Of a stretch of DNA of 63,469 nucleotides, positions 36,155 to 48,060 are shown piece after piece. Source of the stretch: Burkholderiales bacterium RIFCSPLOWO2_12_FULL_61_40 (GTDB taxonomy: Bacteria; Pseudomonadota; Gammaproteobacteria; Burkholderiales; Burkholderiaceae_C); contig MESI01000086.1 of the NCBI GenBank assembly GCA_001770935.1, positions 1 to 63,469 on the forward strand. Direction: 5' to 3'. The notes below the pieces were generated by a model that made no database searches, was not told the DNA's origin, and saw only the letters and a program-made list of their open reading frames with translations. Position 1 is the stretch's first letter, and every line of letters starts with the position of its first letter. Made by a program: the position numbers and the translations under genes.

Positions 36155-37894
36155 ATGACGATGCGCTATACAGCACTGGCGTTTGCCGCCCTCTGCGCCC
36201 TGGGTTTCCAAAACGCCGGGGCAGGGGAGGCGGAGGCACAAAAATGGGTGGAGCACGAATTTCAACCGTCCTCGTCCTATAAAGACCAACAGCTGCGAGA
36301 GATGAAGTGGTTCATCGACGCGGCCCGGAAACTGCAGGCCAAAGGCGTCAAGGAGGTATCGGTGGTGTCCGAGACACTGACCACGCACGAATACGAGTCC
36401 AAGGTTTTGGCCAAGGCTTTTGAGGAGATCACAGGCATCAAAGTCAAACACGACTTGCTTCAAGAGGGGGCGGTGGTGGAGAAGCTGCAGACTTCCATGC
36501 AATCGGGCAAATCCATTTACGACGGCTGGATCACCGACTCCGACCTGATCGGCACCCACTACCGTTACGGCAAGGTCCTGAACCTCACCGACTACATGAG
36601 CGGCGCGGGCCAGGAGTGGACCAACCCGGGCCTCGACCTGAAAGACTTCATCGGCACCAGCTTCACCACCGCACCCGACGGCAAGCTGTACCAGTTGCCT
36701 GACCAGCAGTTTGCCAACCTGTACTGGTTCCGCGCCGACCTGTTTGCCAAGCCAGAACTGAAGGAAAAGTTCAAAGCCAAATTCGGCTACGACCTGGGTG
36801 TGCCCTTGAACTGGAGCGCCTATGAAGACATCGCCGAATTCTTCACCAACGACGTGAAGAACATCGACGGCAAGCCGATTTACGGCCACATGGACTACGG
36901 CAAAAAGGATCCTTCACTGGGCTGGCGCTTTACCGATGCATGGCTGTCCATGGCAGGCGCTGCCGACAAGGGATACCCCAATGGACGCCCCGTTGACGAG
37001 TGGGGAATCCGGGTGGGCAATGGCGCCAACAAGTGCATCCCCGTGGGGGCGTCGGTGTCCCGCGGAGGCGCAACCAACTCACCACCCGCAGTCTTTGCAC
37101 TGACCAAGTACATCGACTGGATGAAAAAGTACTCGCCCAAGGAAGCCATCGGCATGACCTTCGGTGAAGCAGGCCCCGTACCCGCACAAGGCCAGATTGC
37201 GCAACAAATTTTCTGGTACACCGCATTCACCGCCGACATGATCAAAAAGGGCTTGCCGGTGGTGAATGCGGACGGCACACCCAAATGGCGCATGGCCCCG
37301 GCCCCGGTTGGCCCGTACTGGAAAAGTGGCATGCAAAACGGTTACCAGGATGTGGGCTCGTGGACCTTCTTCAAGGACCACGACGCTGACAAAGTGGCAG
37401 CAGCCTGGCTGTACGCACAGTTCGTAACCGCGAAAACGGTATCCCTGAAGAAATCCATTGTGGGGCTCACTTTCATCCGCACCAGCGATATACGGCATGA
37501 CTACTTCACCCGGAATGCAGCGAAATATGGCGGCCTTATCGAGTTCTACCGCAGTCCGGCCCGCGTCGCGTGGACGCCCACGGGCAACAATGTTCCAGAC
37601 TATCCCAAGCTGTCCCAGCTGTGGTGGAAGAGCATTGCACAAGCGGTGAACGGTGAAAAGACGGCGCAGCAGGCCATGGACAATCTGGCCGAGGATATGG
37701 ACCAGGTGATGGCGCAACTGGAGCAGCAGGGGATGGCACATTGCGCGCCCAAGCTCAACCCCAAAGCAGATCCCAAAAAGTGGTTGGAAGACTACGTTGC
37801 CCCGCGAAAACAACTTGCTAACGAAAAGCCAAAGGGTGAAACGGTGAATTACGAAGAGCTGCTTCAAGCGTGGCGCGAGTGGCGTGTGCGCTGA
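36155..37894 (+). CDS. Glycerol ABC transporter substrate-binding protein (copy 2)
   Basis: The 579-residue periplasmic protein starts at ATG 36155, preceded by TAGGA; ATG 36161 also fits. The signal peptide ends near NAGA-GEAEAQ. It is a paralogue of the protein at 27588-29318: long blocks in the middle are identical in DNA (for example near 36523-36603 and 36840-36930), while the N- and C-terminal parts differ. It follows glpK by ~100 bp. The second copy may bind a related polyol or give a second induction level. Confidence 0.88.
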   Translation: MTMRYTALAFAALCALGFQNAGAGEAEAQKWVEHEFQPSSSYKDQQLREMKWFIDAARKLQAKGVKEVSVVSETLTTHEYESKVLAKAFEEITGIKVKHDLLQEGAVVEKLQTSMQSGKSIYDGWITDSDLIGTHYRYGKVLNLTDYMSGAGQEWTNPGLDLKDFIGTSFTTAPDGKLYQLPDQQFANLYWFRADLFAKPELKEKFKAKFGYDLGVPLNWSAYEDIAEFFTNDVKNIDGKPIYGHMDYGKKDPSLGWRFTDAWLSMAGAADKGYPNGRPVDEWGIRVGNGANKCIPVGASVSRGGATNSPPAVFALTKYIDWMKKYSPKEAIGMTFGEAGPVPAQGQIAQQIFWYTAFTADMIKKGLPVVNADGTPKWRMAPAPVGPYWKSGMQNGYQDVGSWTFFKDHDADKVAAAWLYAQFVTAKTVSLKKSIVGLTFIRTSDIRHDYFTRNAAKYGGLIEFYRSPARVAWTPTGNNVPDYPKLSQLWWKSIAQAVNGEKTAQQAMDNLAEDMDQVMAQLEQQGMAHCAPKLNPKADPKKWLEDYVAPRKQLANEKPKGETVNYEELLQAWREWRVR

Positions 37895-38003
37895 ACGGCA
37901 TAACAAAACCGACAGGATCTATAACCGTCAACATATGAAGTAGATGCAGGTGTACCCAAAGACAACGCCATGTTGTGCTGGGTCAGTTTTTTGCAAGGCT
38001 AGG

Positions 38004-38031
38004 TTTTGGGCTGCGGGTTTCTACGTATAAT
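38004..38031 (+). promoter_or_regulatory. Promoter of the ATP synthase operon
   Basis: A perfect -10 TATAAT lies at 38026-38031, with a weak -35 TTTTGG at 38004-38009 (16-bp spacing), 50 bp before atpI. It is the only good candidate in the 186-bp gap after the SBP2 gene; nothing else was recognised there. Confidence 0.5.
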
Positions 38032-38080
38032 CGCGGGCTGTGCATAAGTAGCAGACTCTGTAACCTGGGTGTAATTTGAG

Positions 38081-38563
38081 ATGTCGATAATTGCGCCCGT
38101 TGCAGAGAGTGAAGACGAGTCGTCCGATTTTGTGCCTTTAACGGCAGCCCAGGCTCAAGCACTGCGTGAGCAAAATCCTTCAATTTCTCCCTGGCGGGTG
38201 GTTGCGGGTCAAGTGCTGGTTGGTGTTTTTGTGGCATTGGCTGCATGGGGTGTAAGTGGTAATCGGACGGTTGCTTTGTCTGCGGCTTGGGGTGCTCTGG
38301 CGGTGGTGGTACCAGGTGCGTTGTTTGCGCGAGGATTGGCGCGTCAACGTCAGGCGAAAAATGCAGGAGCTGCACTGCTTGGTTTTTTTGTGTGGGAGTT
38401 GGTGAAGATTGTTGTGTCGGTGCTGATGTTGATCGTCGCTCCGAAATTGATCGTACAGCTGAATTGGTTGGCGTTGCTGACCGGCTTTGTTTTGGCAATG
38501 AAGGTGCATTGGGTGGCTGTTTGGCCGCGCGCAATGTACGGAAGAGTTGCCAAAAAGAAATGA
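38081..38563 (+). CDS. atpI: ATP synthase subunit I
   Basis: The 160-residue membrane protein has four predicted helices in the last ~120 residues and the AtpI pattern (ALSAAWGALAVVVPGALFAR, LVKIVVSVLML). It probably helps assemble the c-ring and opens the atp operon, 14 bp before atpB. The first ~45 residues are polar. Confidence 0.88.
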   Translation: MSIIAPVAESEDESSDFVPLTAAQAQALREQNPSISPWRVVAGQVLVGVFVALAAWGVSGNRTVALSAAWGALAVVVPGALFARGLARQRQAKNAGAALLGFFVWELVKIVVSVLMLIVAPKLIVQLNWLALLTGFVLAMKVHWVAVWPRAMYGRVAKKK

Positions 38564-38577
38564 AACATTGGTGATAT

Positions 38578-39471
38578 ATGTCTAACGCTGAAACTGCTGG
38601 AGTGCATGCTCCGACTGCTGGAGAGTACATTCAGCACCACTTGCATCATTTGCAAAAGGATTTTTCTTTTGCCAACGTCGAGCAGCATAGCCTGGTGGAT
38701 TTTGGCCTTTTCAATCTTGACTCCCTTGTGTACTCTGTGGTTTTGGGGTTGTTGGGTTGCTTTTTGCTTTGGAGTGCTGCGCGCCGAGTAACGTCGGGAG
38801 TTCCGGGGCGCTTCCAGGCTGCGGTGGAAATACTGCTGGAAATGGTTGATTCCCAGGCTAAGGGTGTAATCAAAAGCGCGAATAGTCGCAAGTTGGTTTC
38901 GCCGCTGGCCTTGACGGTGTTTGTCTGGATTTTTCTGATGAATGCCATGGATATGTTGCCGGTGGATGCCTTGCCGGCTGTTTGGCATGGTGTTGGGCCT
39001 GGGCTTGGGTTCAATGATTACATGCGCGTTGTTCCAACAGCGGATTTGTCTACGACGCTGGGGCTTTCCTTTAGTGTGCTTTTGATCTGCCTTTTCTATA
39101 GCGTCAAAATCAAGGGTTTGGGTGGCTGGACGCATGAGTTGGTTGCGGCGCCCTTTGGTGACAAGGTTTACTTGTATCCTGTTAATTTCTTGATGCAAAT
39201 GATAGAGTTTGCGGCCAAAACCGTTTCGCACGGCATGCGGTTGTTTGGCAATATGTTTGCAGGTGAGCTGATTTTCATGTTGATCGCCCTGATGGGTGGG
39301 ACGTGGGCCTGGCAATTTAATCCCGGCGATGGGATGTTTTGGCTAGGTGTTGGGCATGTAATTGCTGGAGTGGCTTGGAGTATTTTCCACATTCTGGTGA
39401 TTACGCTGCAGGCCTTCATCTTCATGATGTTGACGCTGATCTATGTGGGGCAGGCCCACGATTCACACTAA
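38578..39471 (+). CDS. atpB: ATP synthase F0 subunit a
   Basis: The 297-residue proton-channel subunit has the essential arginine in SHGMRLFGNMFAGELIF, facing the c-ring. Five to six transmembrane segments are predicted. Third positions are noticeably richer in T/G than in neighbouring loci. It starts 14 bp after atpI. Confidence 0.96.
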   Translation: MSNAETAGVHAPTAGEYIQHHLHHLQKDFSFANVEQHSLVDFGLFNLDSLVYSVVLGLLGCFLLWSAARRVTSGVPGRFQAAVEILLEMVDSQAKGVIKSANSRKLVSPLALTVFVWIFLMNAMDMLPVDALPAVWHGVGPGLGFNDYMRVVPTADLSTTLGLSFSVLLICLFYSVKIKGLGGWTHELVAAPFGDKVYLYPVNFLMQMIEFAAKTVSHGMRLFGNMFAGELIFMLIALMGGTWAWQFNPGDGMFWLGVGHVIAGVAWSIFHILVITLQAFIFMMLTLIYVGQAHDSH

Positions 39472-39762
<291 letters not shown>

Positions 39763-39799
39763 TTTTGGATAAGCTCCCACGCTTGAAAGGGAATAAGCT

Positions 39800-40270
39800 G
39801 TGAATATCAACGCAACCCTGTTCCTGCAGGCGGTTGTTTTTGCGATATTGGTATGGTTCACGATGAAGTTCGTGTGGCCCCCAATTGCAAAAGCGCTGGA
39901 TGAGCGGGCGCAGAAAATAGCCGATGGCCTTGCGGCTGCCGATAAAGCCAAGTCCGAACTTTCCTCCGCTAACAAGCGGGTGGAAGATGAGTTGGCGAAA
40001 TCGCGTAACGAGGCGGCGGTCCGCATGGCAGATGCTGAGCGGCGTGCGCAGGCCATTGTCGAAGAGGCAAAATCCAAAGCTGTCGACGAAGGCGCAAAAA
40101 TTGTTGCCGCAGCCAAAGTAGAAGCAGAGCAGCAAACTACCAGAGCGCGTGAAACACTGCGTGAGCAGGTGGCGACGCTGGCAGTGAAGGGTGCTGAGCA
40201 GATTCTTCGTAAAGAGGTAAATGCTGGAGTTCACGCTGATCTGCTTGGTCGTTTGAAAACCGAGCTGTAA
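39800..40270 (+). CDS. atpF: ATP synthase F0 subunit b
   Basis: The 156-residue stator subunit has one N-terminal transmembrane helix ([20 protein letters not shown]) followed by a long, charged, Ala-rich coiled coil. It starts 38 bp after atpE and ends 9 bp before atpH. Confidence 0.96.
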   Translation: MNINATLFLQAVVFAILVWFTMKFVWPPIAKALDERAQKIADGLAAADKAKSELSSANKRVEDELAKSRNEAAVRMADAERRAQAIVEEAKSKAVDEGAKIVAAAKVEAEQQTTRARETLREQVATLAVKGAEQILRKEVNAGVHADLLGRLKTEL

Positions 40271-40279
40271 GAGGACGAA

Positions 40280-40810
40280 ATGGCCGAACTCGCCACTATT
40301 GCCCGACCTTACGCCGAAGCTTTGTTTAAAGCGTCTGCGTCGGATTTAACCTCTGCGGCCGCTTGGGTGGATGAGCTGGCAGTGATTGCCAGCAATCCCC
40401 AACTTCAGCAATTTGCCGATAGCCCCAAAGTCACTTCCACACAAGTGTTTGATCTCATTGCGGGCGTTGCGAAATCTGCTCTCGGTGACCATGCCAGGAA
40501 CTTCTTGCGCACTGTCATTGAAAACAGCCGCTTGAGCGCATTGCCAGAGATTGCATCCCAATTTCGGGCATTGAAAAATGCACAGAGCGGGTCGTCCGAT
40601 GCCGTGGTTTACAGCGCGTTCCCGGTAACCGGCGCCGAGCTGGCTGACGTAGCCGTTGTGCTCGAAAAACGCTTTGGCCGCAAGCTCAATGTGTCTGTCG
40701 AATTGCAGCCGGAATTGATTGGCGGCATTCGCGTGGTGGTGGGTGATGAGGTCCTTGACTCTTCTGTCAAAGCCCGTTTGGAACAAATGAAAGTGGCTTT
40801 GACCGCCTGA
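40280..40810 (+). CDS. atpH: ATP synthase F1 subunit delta
   Basis: The 176-residue stator protein links F1 to subunit b. The OSCP/delta pattern is seen in [15 protein letters not shown] at the N-terminus and the C-terminal [20 protein letters not shown] with SVKARLEQM. Confidence 0.96.
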   Translation: MAELATIARPYAEALFKASASDLTSAAAWVDELAVIASNPQLQQFADSPKVTSTQVFDLIAGVAKSALGDHARNFLRTVIENSRLSALPEIASQFRALKNAQSGSSDAVVYSAFPVTGAELADVAVVLEKRFGRKLNVSVELQPELIGGIRVVVGDEVLDSSVKARLEQMKVALTA

Positions 40811-40858
40811 GGCTTGAGCCCAGGTTGTCAGCCCAATTAATGAAAGAAGGAAAGAGCC

Positions 40859-42412
40859 ATGCAACTCAATCCCGCAGAAATTTCTGAATTGATCAAGAGT
40901 CGTATTGAAGGCCTGTCCGCCAGCGCCAACATTCGCAATGAGGGCACGGTTGTTTCCGTGACCGACGGTATTTGCCGCATTCATGGCCTTTCGGACGTGA
41001 TGCAGGGCGAGATGCTGGAATTTCCGGCGGACGTGGATGGTCAACCCAGCTACGGCTTGGCGCTGAATCTTGAGCGTGACTCTGTCGGCGCCGTGATTTT
41101 GGGCGCTTACGAACACATTTCTGAAGGTGACACTGTCAAGTGCACCGGACGCATTTTGGAAGTGCCTGTGGGCCCTGAGCTCAAAGGCCGTGTGGTCAAC
41201 GCATTGGGTCAGCCGATTGACGGCAAAGGCCCCATCAATGCCAAGATGACCGACGTGATTGAGAAGGTTGCGCCTGGCGTGATCGCTCGCGAATCCGTCA
41301 GCCAGCCCATGCAGACTGGCCTGAAGTCCATCGACTCCATGGTGCCCGTCGGCCGTGGCCAGCGCGAATTGATCATTGGTGACCGTCAAACTGGCAAAAC
41401 CGCCGTTGCAATTGACGCGATCATCAACCAAAAGGGTCAGAACATGACCTGCGTGTATGTTGCGATCGGACAGAAGGCCTCTTCTGTCAAGAACGTGGTG
41501 CGCGCATTGGAGCAAGCCGGCGCTATGGAGTACACCATCGTGGTGGCTGCTACCGCCTCCGAATCGGCTGCCATGCAGTACGTGTCTGCCTATTCTGGTT
41601 GCACCATGGGTGAGTATTTCCGCGACCGCGGTGAAGATGCCCTGATTGTGTATGACGATCTGTCCAAGCAAGCCGTGGCCTATCGCCAAGTGTCCTTGCT
41701 GCTGCGTCGTCCTCCAGGCCGTGAAGCCTATCCTGGCGACGTGTTCTATCTCCACAGCCGCCTGTTGGAGCGTGCCGCTCGCGTGAACGCCGACTATGTC
41801 GAAGCCTTCACCAAGGGTGCAGTGAAGGGCAAGACCGGTTCTCTGACCGCATTGCCTATCATCGAAACGCAAGCCGGCGACGTGTCTGCATTCGTTCCTA
41901 CCAACGTGATTTCCATCACCGATGGCCAGATCTTCCTGGAAACCTCATTGTTCAATGCCGGTATCCGTCCCGCGATCAACGCCGGTATTTCGGTGTCCCG
42001 CGTGGGTGGTGCTGCTCAGACCAAGCTGGTGAAAAACCTGTCCGGTGGTATTCGTACTGACTTGGCACAGTACCGCGAATTGGCTGCCTTTGCGCAGTTC
42101 GCTTCCGATCTGGACGAATCCACCCGCAAACAGTTGGATCGTGGTGCCCGTGTGACCGAGTTGCTCAAGCAAGCGCAATACAGCCCACTGCCTATCAGCT
42201 TGATGGCTGCTACGCTGTTTGCTGTGAACAAGGGCTTCATGGACGACATCGACGTCAAGAAGGTTTTGTCATTCGAGCATGGATTGCACGCTTATCTGAA
42301 AGACAAACACGCCGCCTTGGTGGCAAAGTTGGAAGCAGACAAGGCAATGGACAAGGATGCCGAGGCTGAATTGACGGCCGCAGCCACTGCGTTCAAAAAG
42401 TCATTTGCCTGA
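40859..42412 (+). CDS. atpA: ATP synthase F1 subunit alpha
   Basis: The 517-residue nucleotide-binding subunit has P-loop [15 protein letters not shown] and signature [17 protein letters not shown]. Length and alignment are normal. It starts 48 bp after atpH behind AAAGAAGGAAAG. Confidence 0.98.
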   Translation: MQLNPAEISELIKSRIEGLSASANIRNEGTVVSVTDGICRIHGLSDVMQGEMLEFPADVDGQPSYGLALNLERDSVGAVILGAYEHISEGDTVKCTGRILEVPVGPELKGRVVNALGQPIDGKGPINAKMTDVIEKVAPGVIARESVSQPMQTGLKSIDSMVPVGRGQRELIIGDRQTGKTAVAIDAIINQKGQNMTCVYVAIGQKASSVKNVVRALEQAGAMEYTIVVAATASESAAMQYVSAYSGCTMGEYFRDRGEDALIVYDDLSKQAVAYRQVSLLLRRPPGREAYPGDVFYLHSRLLERAARVNADYVEAFTKGAVKGKTGSLTALPIIETQAGDVSAFVPTNVISITDGQIFLETSLFNAGIRPAINAGISVSRVGGAAQTKLVKNLSGGIRTDLAQYRELAAFAQFASDLDESTRKQLDRGARVTELLKQAQYSPLPISLMAATLFAVNKGFMDDIDVKKVLSFEHGLHAYLKDKHAALVAKLEADKAMDKDAEAELTAAATAFKKSFA

Positions 42413-42441
42413 TCCGCACCTGAAGACACAAGGAGTCATTC

Positions 42442-43332
42442 ATGGCAGCAGGTAAGGAAATTCGCGGCAAGATCAAATCGGTGGAAAACACCAAGAAGAT
42501 CACCAAAGCCATGGAAATGGTCGCCGCCAGCAAGATGCGTAAGGCGCAGGAGCGCATGCGTGCGGCCCGCCCTTACAGCGAGAAAATCCGCAATATCGCA
42601 GCCAACCTCGGTCAGGCCAATCCTGAGTATGTGCACGCTTTCATGAAAACCAATGACGCCAAGTCTGCGGGCGTGATTGTGGTGACCACCGACAAAGGTT
42701 TGTGCGGTGGCATGAATACCAACGTATTGCGTGGCGTGACCCACAAGTTGCGCGACTTGCAAGCGGCGGGCGTGTCAACGCAAGCCGTTGCGATTGGTAA
42801 CAAAGGCTTGGGTTTCTTGAATCGTGTCGGCGCTAAAGTTGTGTCGCATGCGACGCAGTTGGGCGATACGCCGCATTTGGAAAAACTCATCGGCCCTGTC
42901 AAGGTGCTGTTGGATGCGTATGCCAAAGGTGAAGTGAACTCGGTGTATCTTTGCTACACCCGGTTTATCAACACCATGAAGCAGGAGCCGGTTGTTCAGC
43001 AGTTGTTGCCACTGTCGAGCAGTGCCATGCAAGCCGAAACCCAGGCCAATGAAGCAACAACCGGTGCCAAGCATGGCTGGGACTACATCTATGAGCCGGA
43101 TGCACAAGCTGTGATTGACGATTTGTTGGTCCGCTACGTGGAGGCTCTGGTGTACCAGGCGGTGGCTGAAAACATGGCGTCCGAGCAATCGGCCCGTATG
43201 GTCGCCATGAAGTCGGCGACCGACAACGCTGGCAGTGTGATTGCCGAGCTCAAGCTGGTCTACAACAAAACGCGTCAAGCAGCGATTACGAAAGAACTTT
43301 CGGAAATCGTCGCGGGTGCAGCGGCGGTTTAA
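42442..43332 (+). CDS. atpG: ATP synthase F1 subunit gamma
   Basis: The 296-residue rotor shaft protein starts [20 protein letters not shown], with [15 protein letters not shown] and a C-terminal [20 protein letters not shown]. Family-normal length. Confidence 0.97.
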   Translation: MAAGKEIRGKIKSVENTKKITKAMEMVAASKMRKAQERMRAARPYSEKIRNIAANLGQANPEYVHAFMKTNDAKSAGVIVVTTDKGLCGGMNTNVLRGVTHKLRDLQAAGVSTQAVAIGNKGLGFLNRVGAKVVSHATQLGDTPHLEKLIGPVKVLLDAYAKGEVNSVYLCYTRFINTMKQEPVVQQLLPLSSSAMQAETQANEATTGAKHGWDYIYEPDAQAVIDDLLVRYVEALVYQAVAENMASEQSARMVAMKSATDNAGSVIAELKLVYNKTRQAAITKELSEIVAGAAAV

Positions 43333-44760
<1,428 letters not shown>

Positions 44761-44828
44761 TTTGAAACTTTGTGGGACAGTCGGTAGCCTTTCAGCGGCT
44801 ACCCTGTCTCCAACTGATCAGGAAAATC

Positions 44829-45245
44829 ATGAACACCATCCACGTTGATGTGGTCAGTGCCGAAGAATCCATCTACTCGGGTGAAGCGCGTTTCGTCGCT
44901 TTGCCTGGAGAGGCGGGCGAGCTGGGCATTTATCCACGCCACACACCGTTGATCACGCGCATCAAGGCGGGGTCGGTGCGTATTGAAAATGCGGACGGCA
45001 GCGAAGAGTTTGTTTTCGTGGCCGGCGGCATTCTGGAAGTGCAGCCCCATTGCGTGACGGTGTTGTCTGACACCGCCATTCGTGGCAAGGATCTGGACGA
45101 TGAGAAGGCCAATGCCGCCAAGCTGGCCGCTGAAGAGGCACTCAAAAACGCCAAAGGTGAATTGGACATTGCCCGTGCACAATCCGAGTTGGCCGTGATG
45201 GCTGCACAGATTGCTGCGCTGCGCAAGTACCGCGCCAAAAAATAA
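44829..45245 (+). CDS. atpC: ATP synthase F1 subunit epsilon
   Basis: The 138-residue protein starts at ATG 44829. The N-terminal beta sandwich ([34 protein letters not shown]) and C-terminal two-helix region are complete. It is the last gene of the operon, directly before a strong terminator. Confidence 0.96.
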   Translation: MNTIHVDVVSAEESIYSGEARFVALPGEAGELGIYPRHTPLITRIKAGSVRIENADGSEEFVFVAGGILEVQPHCVTVLSDTAIRGKDLDDEKANAAKLAAEEALKNAKGELDIARAQSELAVMAAQIAALRKYRAKK

Positions 45246-45264
45246 GCGCCCTGTTTGCGCTGAA

Positions 45265-45294
45265 GACAAAAACCGCCTTCGGGCGGTTTTTGTC
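45265..45294 (+). terminator. Terminator of the atp operon
   Basis: GACAAAAACCGCC, loop TTC, then GGGCGGTTTTTGTC: a strong GC stem with A and T runs, so it could work on both strands. It begins 20 bp after atpC. Confidence 0.93.
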
Positions 45295-45306
45295 TTTCTG
45301 CATCTG

Positions 45307-45828
45307 CTAACGGAGCAAGGGGGTGTCCGGCAATTCATTGGGGTTGTGTGCGCCTTCGGCAAGCGCAAAATGTGCCCGCAGGATCGCAGAGACTTCTTCA
45401 ATCGCCTGGGTCAAACCGGCTTCAAATTGACCCTCGTGCAATGCGGAACTCAGTCGGCGCACCATGGCGAGCCAAGCTTCGGGTGAAACATGGGGGTTGA
45501 GGCCCCGGTCAGCCACCACTTCGATGGAGTGCTCCGCCAGAAGCAGGTAAATCAGGACACCGTTGTTTTGCTCGGTATCCCAAACACGGAGCTCACCGAA
45601 CTGGTCTATCGCCCTGCGGCGAACCAGTGCATGCGTGCCTTCTGTGGTCAGCAAGTAGCGGTTGGGCAGCCCGGCCTCAATGCAAAGGCGAATTTCCCCG
45701 CTGTGGTGGCGCTCACTGCCCGCCACCTGTTGCGCCAACCGGAGTACGGCATCGGGGGCCACCGCGCGAATGGAGTCCTCAGCCCAGCGGTGCTTGAAAA
45801 GTCGTTTTATTTGCACCCACATCACCAT
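45307..45828 (-). CDS. TPM-domain protein (no signal peptide)
   Basis: The 173-residue protein starts at ATG 45828, overlapping the upstream stop by 7 bp. It has the TPM pattern (SGEIRLCIEAGLP, RRRAIDQFGELRVWDTEQNN, GVLIYLLLAEHSIEVVADRG). It is the third gene of a LemA-TPM-TPM operon; such clusters are linked to envelope maintenance. The precise role is unknown. Confidence 0.8.
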   Translation of the reverse strand: MVMWVQIKRLFKHRWAEDSIRAVAPDAVLRLAQQVAGSERHHSGEIRLCIEAGLPNRYLLTTEGTHALVRRRAIDQFGELRVWDTEQNNGVLIYLLLAEHSIEVVADRGLNPHVSPEAWLAMVRRLSSALHEGQFEAGLTQAIEEVSAILRAHFALAEGAHNPNELPDTPLLR

Positions 45829-46805
45829 CTCCCTGAGGCACCGCCACCGCCAAAATCGCCGCCACCGCCGGACCGGAAGCCCCCGCCTCCCGAGGGGCCA
45901 CCCCATCCACCGCCACCAAGGCCTCCTCCGCCCCAGCCGTTTCTCCCGGACGAAGGCAGTCCGCGTCCGAGTCGAAACAGCAAGGCCAACACCAGCGCGA
46001 CCAGCGCCGCCAGTGCGCCAACCACCACACTGGAGGTCAGCACCGCCACCACTACACCAGCGGCTCCGCCCGTGAGCACGGCGCCCAGCCGGGTGCCAAA
46101 CAAGCGCTGCGCGATCGACCCACCGACCGCCACTGCAAAAAACAAAAATACTGCCAAGTCCATCCACTGAAACCCACTGTTCCCCCGGTGGCCGCCGGGG
46201 CCAGTCCGTGGTGCGGGCAGCGCCTCACCCTGGATGAGCGCCATGATTTGATTTACACCTTGCTCCAGTCCGCCGGCAAAGTCGCCTTGCCTGAACTGTG
46301 GGGTAATCGCCTGATCGATCACCCGTTTGGCCGCCAGATCGGGAATGGCGCCTTCCAGTGTCTTGGCCACTTCTATCCGAAGCTGGCGGTCGTTTTTTGC
46401 AACAATCAACAACAAACCGTCCCCAACCTCCTTGCGACCGATCTTCCAGGCATTCGCCACCCGATTGGCGTAGCTGGCAATGTCTTCTGGCTGGGTCGTC
46501 GGCAGTATCAGCACCACCACCTGGGTTCCACTGCTGGCCTCAAATGCCTGCAACTTGGTGTCCAAGGCCTGAAGCTGGGCACGGCTCAGCGTGGCAGTGG
46601 AATCCATTACATGGGCGCTGAGTGGCGGTACCGGTAAAACATCCTGTGCCCAGACACCGCATGGAATCAAAACGAGCAGGGCCCATGTCCATGTTCTGAC
46701 CACCGCACCCCGGACCAAAGTCCTGGCGCCAGCACCAAGTCCTGTCAGTGCCCAGGCGGTGGCACCGTAGGCATGCAGGAGCAGAGATTCAATCAAGGCG
46801 GACAC
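45822..46805 (-). CDS. YgcG-like TPM-domain membrane protein
   Basis: The 327-residue protein has an unusually long N-terminus with a membrane-like segment ending near VWAQD (signal peptide or anchor). The TPM domain is next (LDTKLQAFEASSGTQVVVLI, GDGLLLIVAKNDRQLRIEVA), then two hydrophobic segments and a Gly/Ser-rich C-terminus. That glycine-rich tail is typical of YgcG proteins. It follows lemA by 9 bp. Confidence 0.85.
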   Translation of the reverse strand: MSALIESLLLHAYGATAWALTGLGAGARTLVRGAVVRTWTWALLVLIPCGVWAQDVLPVPPLSAHVMDSTATLSRAQLQALDTKLQAFEASSGTQVVVLILPTTQPEDIASYANRVANAWKIGRKEVGDGLLLIVAKNDRQLRIEVAKTLEGAIPDLAAKRVIDQAITPQFRQGDFAGGLEQGVNQIMALIQGEALPAPRTGPGGHRGNSGFQWMDLAVFLFFAVAVGGSIAQRLFGTRLGAVLTGGAAGVVVAVLTSSVVVGALAALVALVLALLFRLGRGLPSSGRNGWGGGGLGGGGWGGPSGGGGFRSGGGGDFGGGGASGRW

Positions 46806-46814
46806 CGCTTTTGC

Positions 46815-47405
46815 TTATTTTTTGTTGAAATCCACCGTGGGCGGGGCGCTGATCGCGGCCTCGTTTTGCACGGTGAAGCTGGGCTTGGGCGCGTAGCTGA
46901 AGGCCATGGCGGTCAGGTTGCTGGGAAAGCTGCGCGCCAGCACGTTGTACGCTTGCACCGCCTGGATGTAGCGGTTGCGCGCCACCGTGATGCGGTTTTC
47001 GGTCCCTTCCAACTGCACCCGCAGGTCGCCAAAAGCCTGGTTCGCCCTCAGGCTGGGGTAGCGCTCACTGACGGCCATCAGTCGGCTCAGTGCGCCGCTC
47101 AGTTCGCCTTGCACGGCCTGGAATTTCTGGAATGCCTCCGGGTTGTTCAACGTTTCCGGCGTTACCTGTATGGAGGTGGCCTTGGCGCGGGCCTCGACCA
47201 CCTTGGTCAGGGTCTCCTGTTCAAAAGCCGCTTCGCCTTTGACCGTGGCCACAATATTGGGAACCAGATCGGCACGCCGCTGGTACTGGTTGAGCACCTC
47301 GCTCCACGCCGACTTGGTTTGTTCGTCAAGACGTTGAAAATCGTTATAACCACAGCCTGATAACAGAACCGCAGCCAGCAAAGCCAAGAGCCAATTTTTC
47401 ACCAT
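46815..47405 (-). CDS. LemA family protein
   Basis: The 196-residue protein starts at ATG 47405 with GGAGGT upstream. It has a lipoprotein-type N-terminus (LLALLAAVLLSGCGYNDFQ, lipobox LSGC) and the LemA body (RRADLVPNIVATVKGEAAFE, ISAPPTVDF). LemA and TPM proteins commonly occur together. It is the first gene of the operon. Confidence 0.9.
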   Translation of the reverse strand: MVKNWLLALLAAVLLSGCGYNDFQRLDEQTKSAWSEVLNQYQRRADLVPNIVATVKGEAAFEQETLTKVVEARAKATSIQVTPETLNNPEAFQKFQAVQGELSGALSRLMAVSERYPSLRANQAFGDLRVQLEGTENRITVARNRYIQAVQAYNVLARSFPSNLTAMAFSYAPKPSFTVQNEAAISAPPTVDFNKK

Positions 47406-47553
47406 GTGAGTACCTCCAAAACCGAACACCAAGCCCCAAGAGACGAAGCATACATGGGCATGGCTTAACGACAATCAAGAGGCGCCACCCGAGTGCCGCC
47501 AAACGCTGTGGGTAAACCCGGCAAAATGCAGTTCTTATCCCGATTGTCTACCG

Positions 47554-48003
47554 ATGTCCAAAGCACGCCAACACGCCGCCTTAGGCGGTACCCCTGATGA
47601 CATTGAAGCGGCCTTTTACGAGGCGCTTCAGTCCGCCGATATCGAAAAACTCATGGCCTGCTGGGCCGAGGAGGATGATATTGTGTGTATCCACCCCGGT
47701 GGCCCCCGAGTGGTCGGCGCGGGGGCCATCCGGGCCGCCTTTGATGCCATGTTTGCCCATGGGGGCGCCATCCAGGCGCGTCCAGAAAACATTCGACGGG
47801 TGGACTCATTGGCCAGTGCGGTTCACCATGTGCTGGAAAAAGTGGAGGTTTTGACGCCGGAAGGCCCTGCCAAAGCCTATGTGTTGGCCACCAACGTCTA
47901 CCACAAGACAGCACAAGGCTGGCGCATGGTGGCCCACCACGCCAGCGCCGGAAGCGATGGGGAGGCACTGGAAATCCAGCAAGCCGCCCAGGTTTTGCAT
48001 TGA
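47554..48003 (+). CDS. SnoaL-like / NTF2-fold protein
   Basis: The 149-residue protein has the SnoaL/DUF4440 look: DDIEAAFYEALQSADIEKLM, CIHPGGPRVVGAGAIRAAFD and WRMVAHHAS. Such proteins bind small ligands or have hydrolase or isomerase roles. It starts 148 bp divergently from lemA, and is followed 43 bp later by the hydrolase gene, with repeat copy E between. Confidence 0.75.
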   Translation: MSKARQHAALGGTPDDIEAAFYEALQSADIEKLMACWAEEDDIVCIHPGGPRVVGAGAIRAAFDAMFAHGGAIQARPENIRRVDSLASAVHHVLEKVEVLTPEGPAKAYVLATNVYHKTAQGWRMVAHHASAGSDGEALEIQQAAQVLH

Positions 48004-48007
48004 ATGA

Positions 48008-48060
48008 AACAGGCCTCTGGCCCCCGTATTACGTGCGTAAGCAGCTATGAAATATATAGC
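48008..48060 (+). repeat. Dispersed ~55-bp repeat, copy E (contains a start codon)
   Basis: AGGCCTCTGGCCCCCGTATT, then ACGTGCGTAAGCAGCTATGA and AATATATAGC. The ATG of the next hydrolase gene (48047) lies inside the repeat, so the repeat encodes its first five residues. Confidence 0.8.

Noticed and set aside
40346..41872. 508-residue open frame opposite atpH-atpA
   Set aside because: It is the antisense of conserved ATP synthase genes; no ribosome site or motifs.
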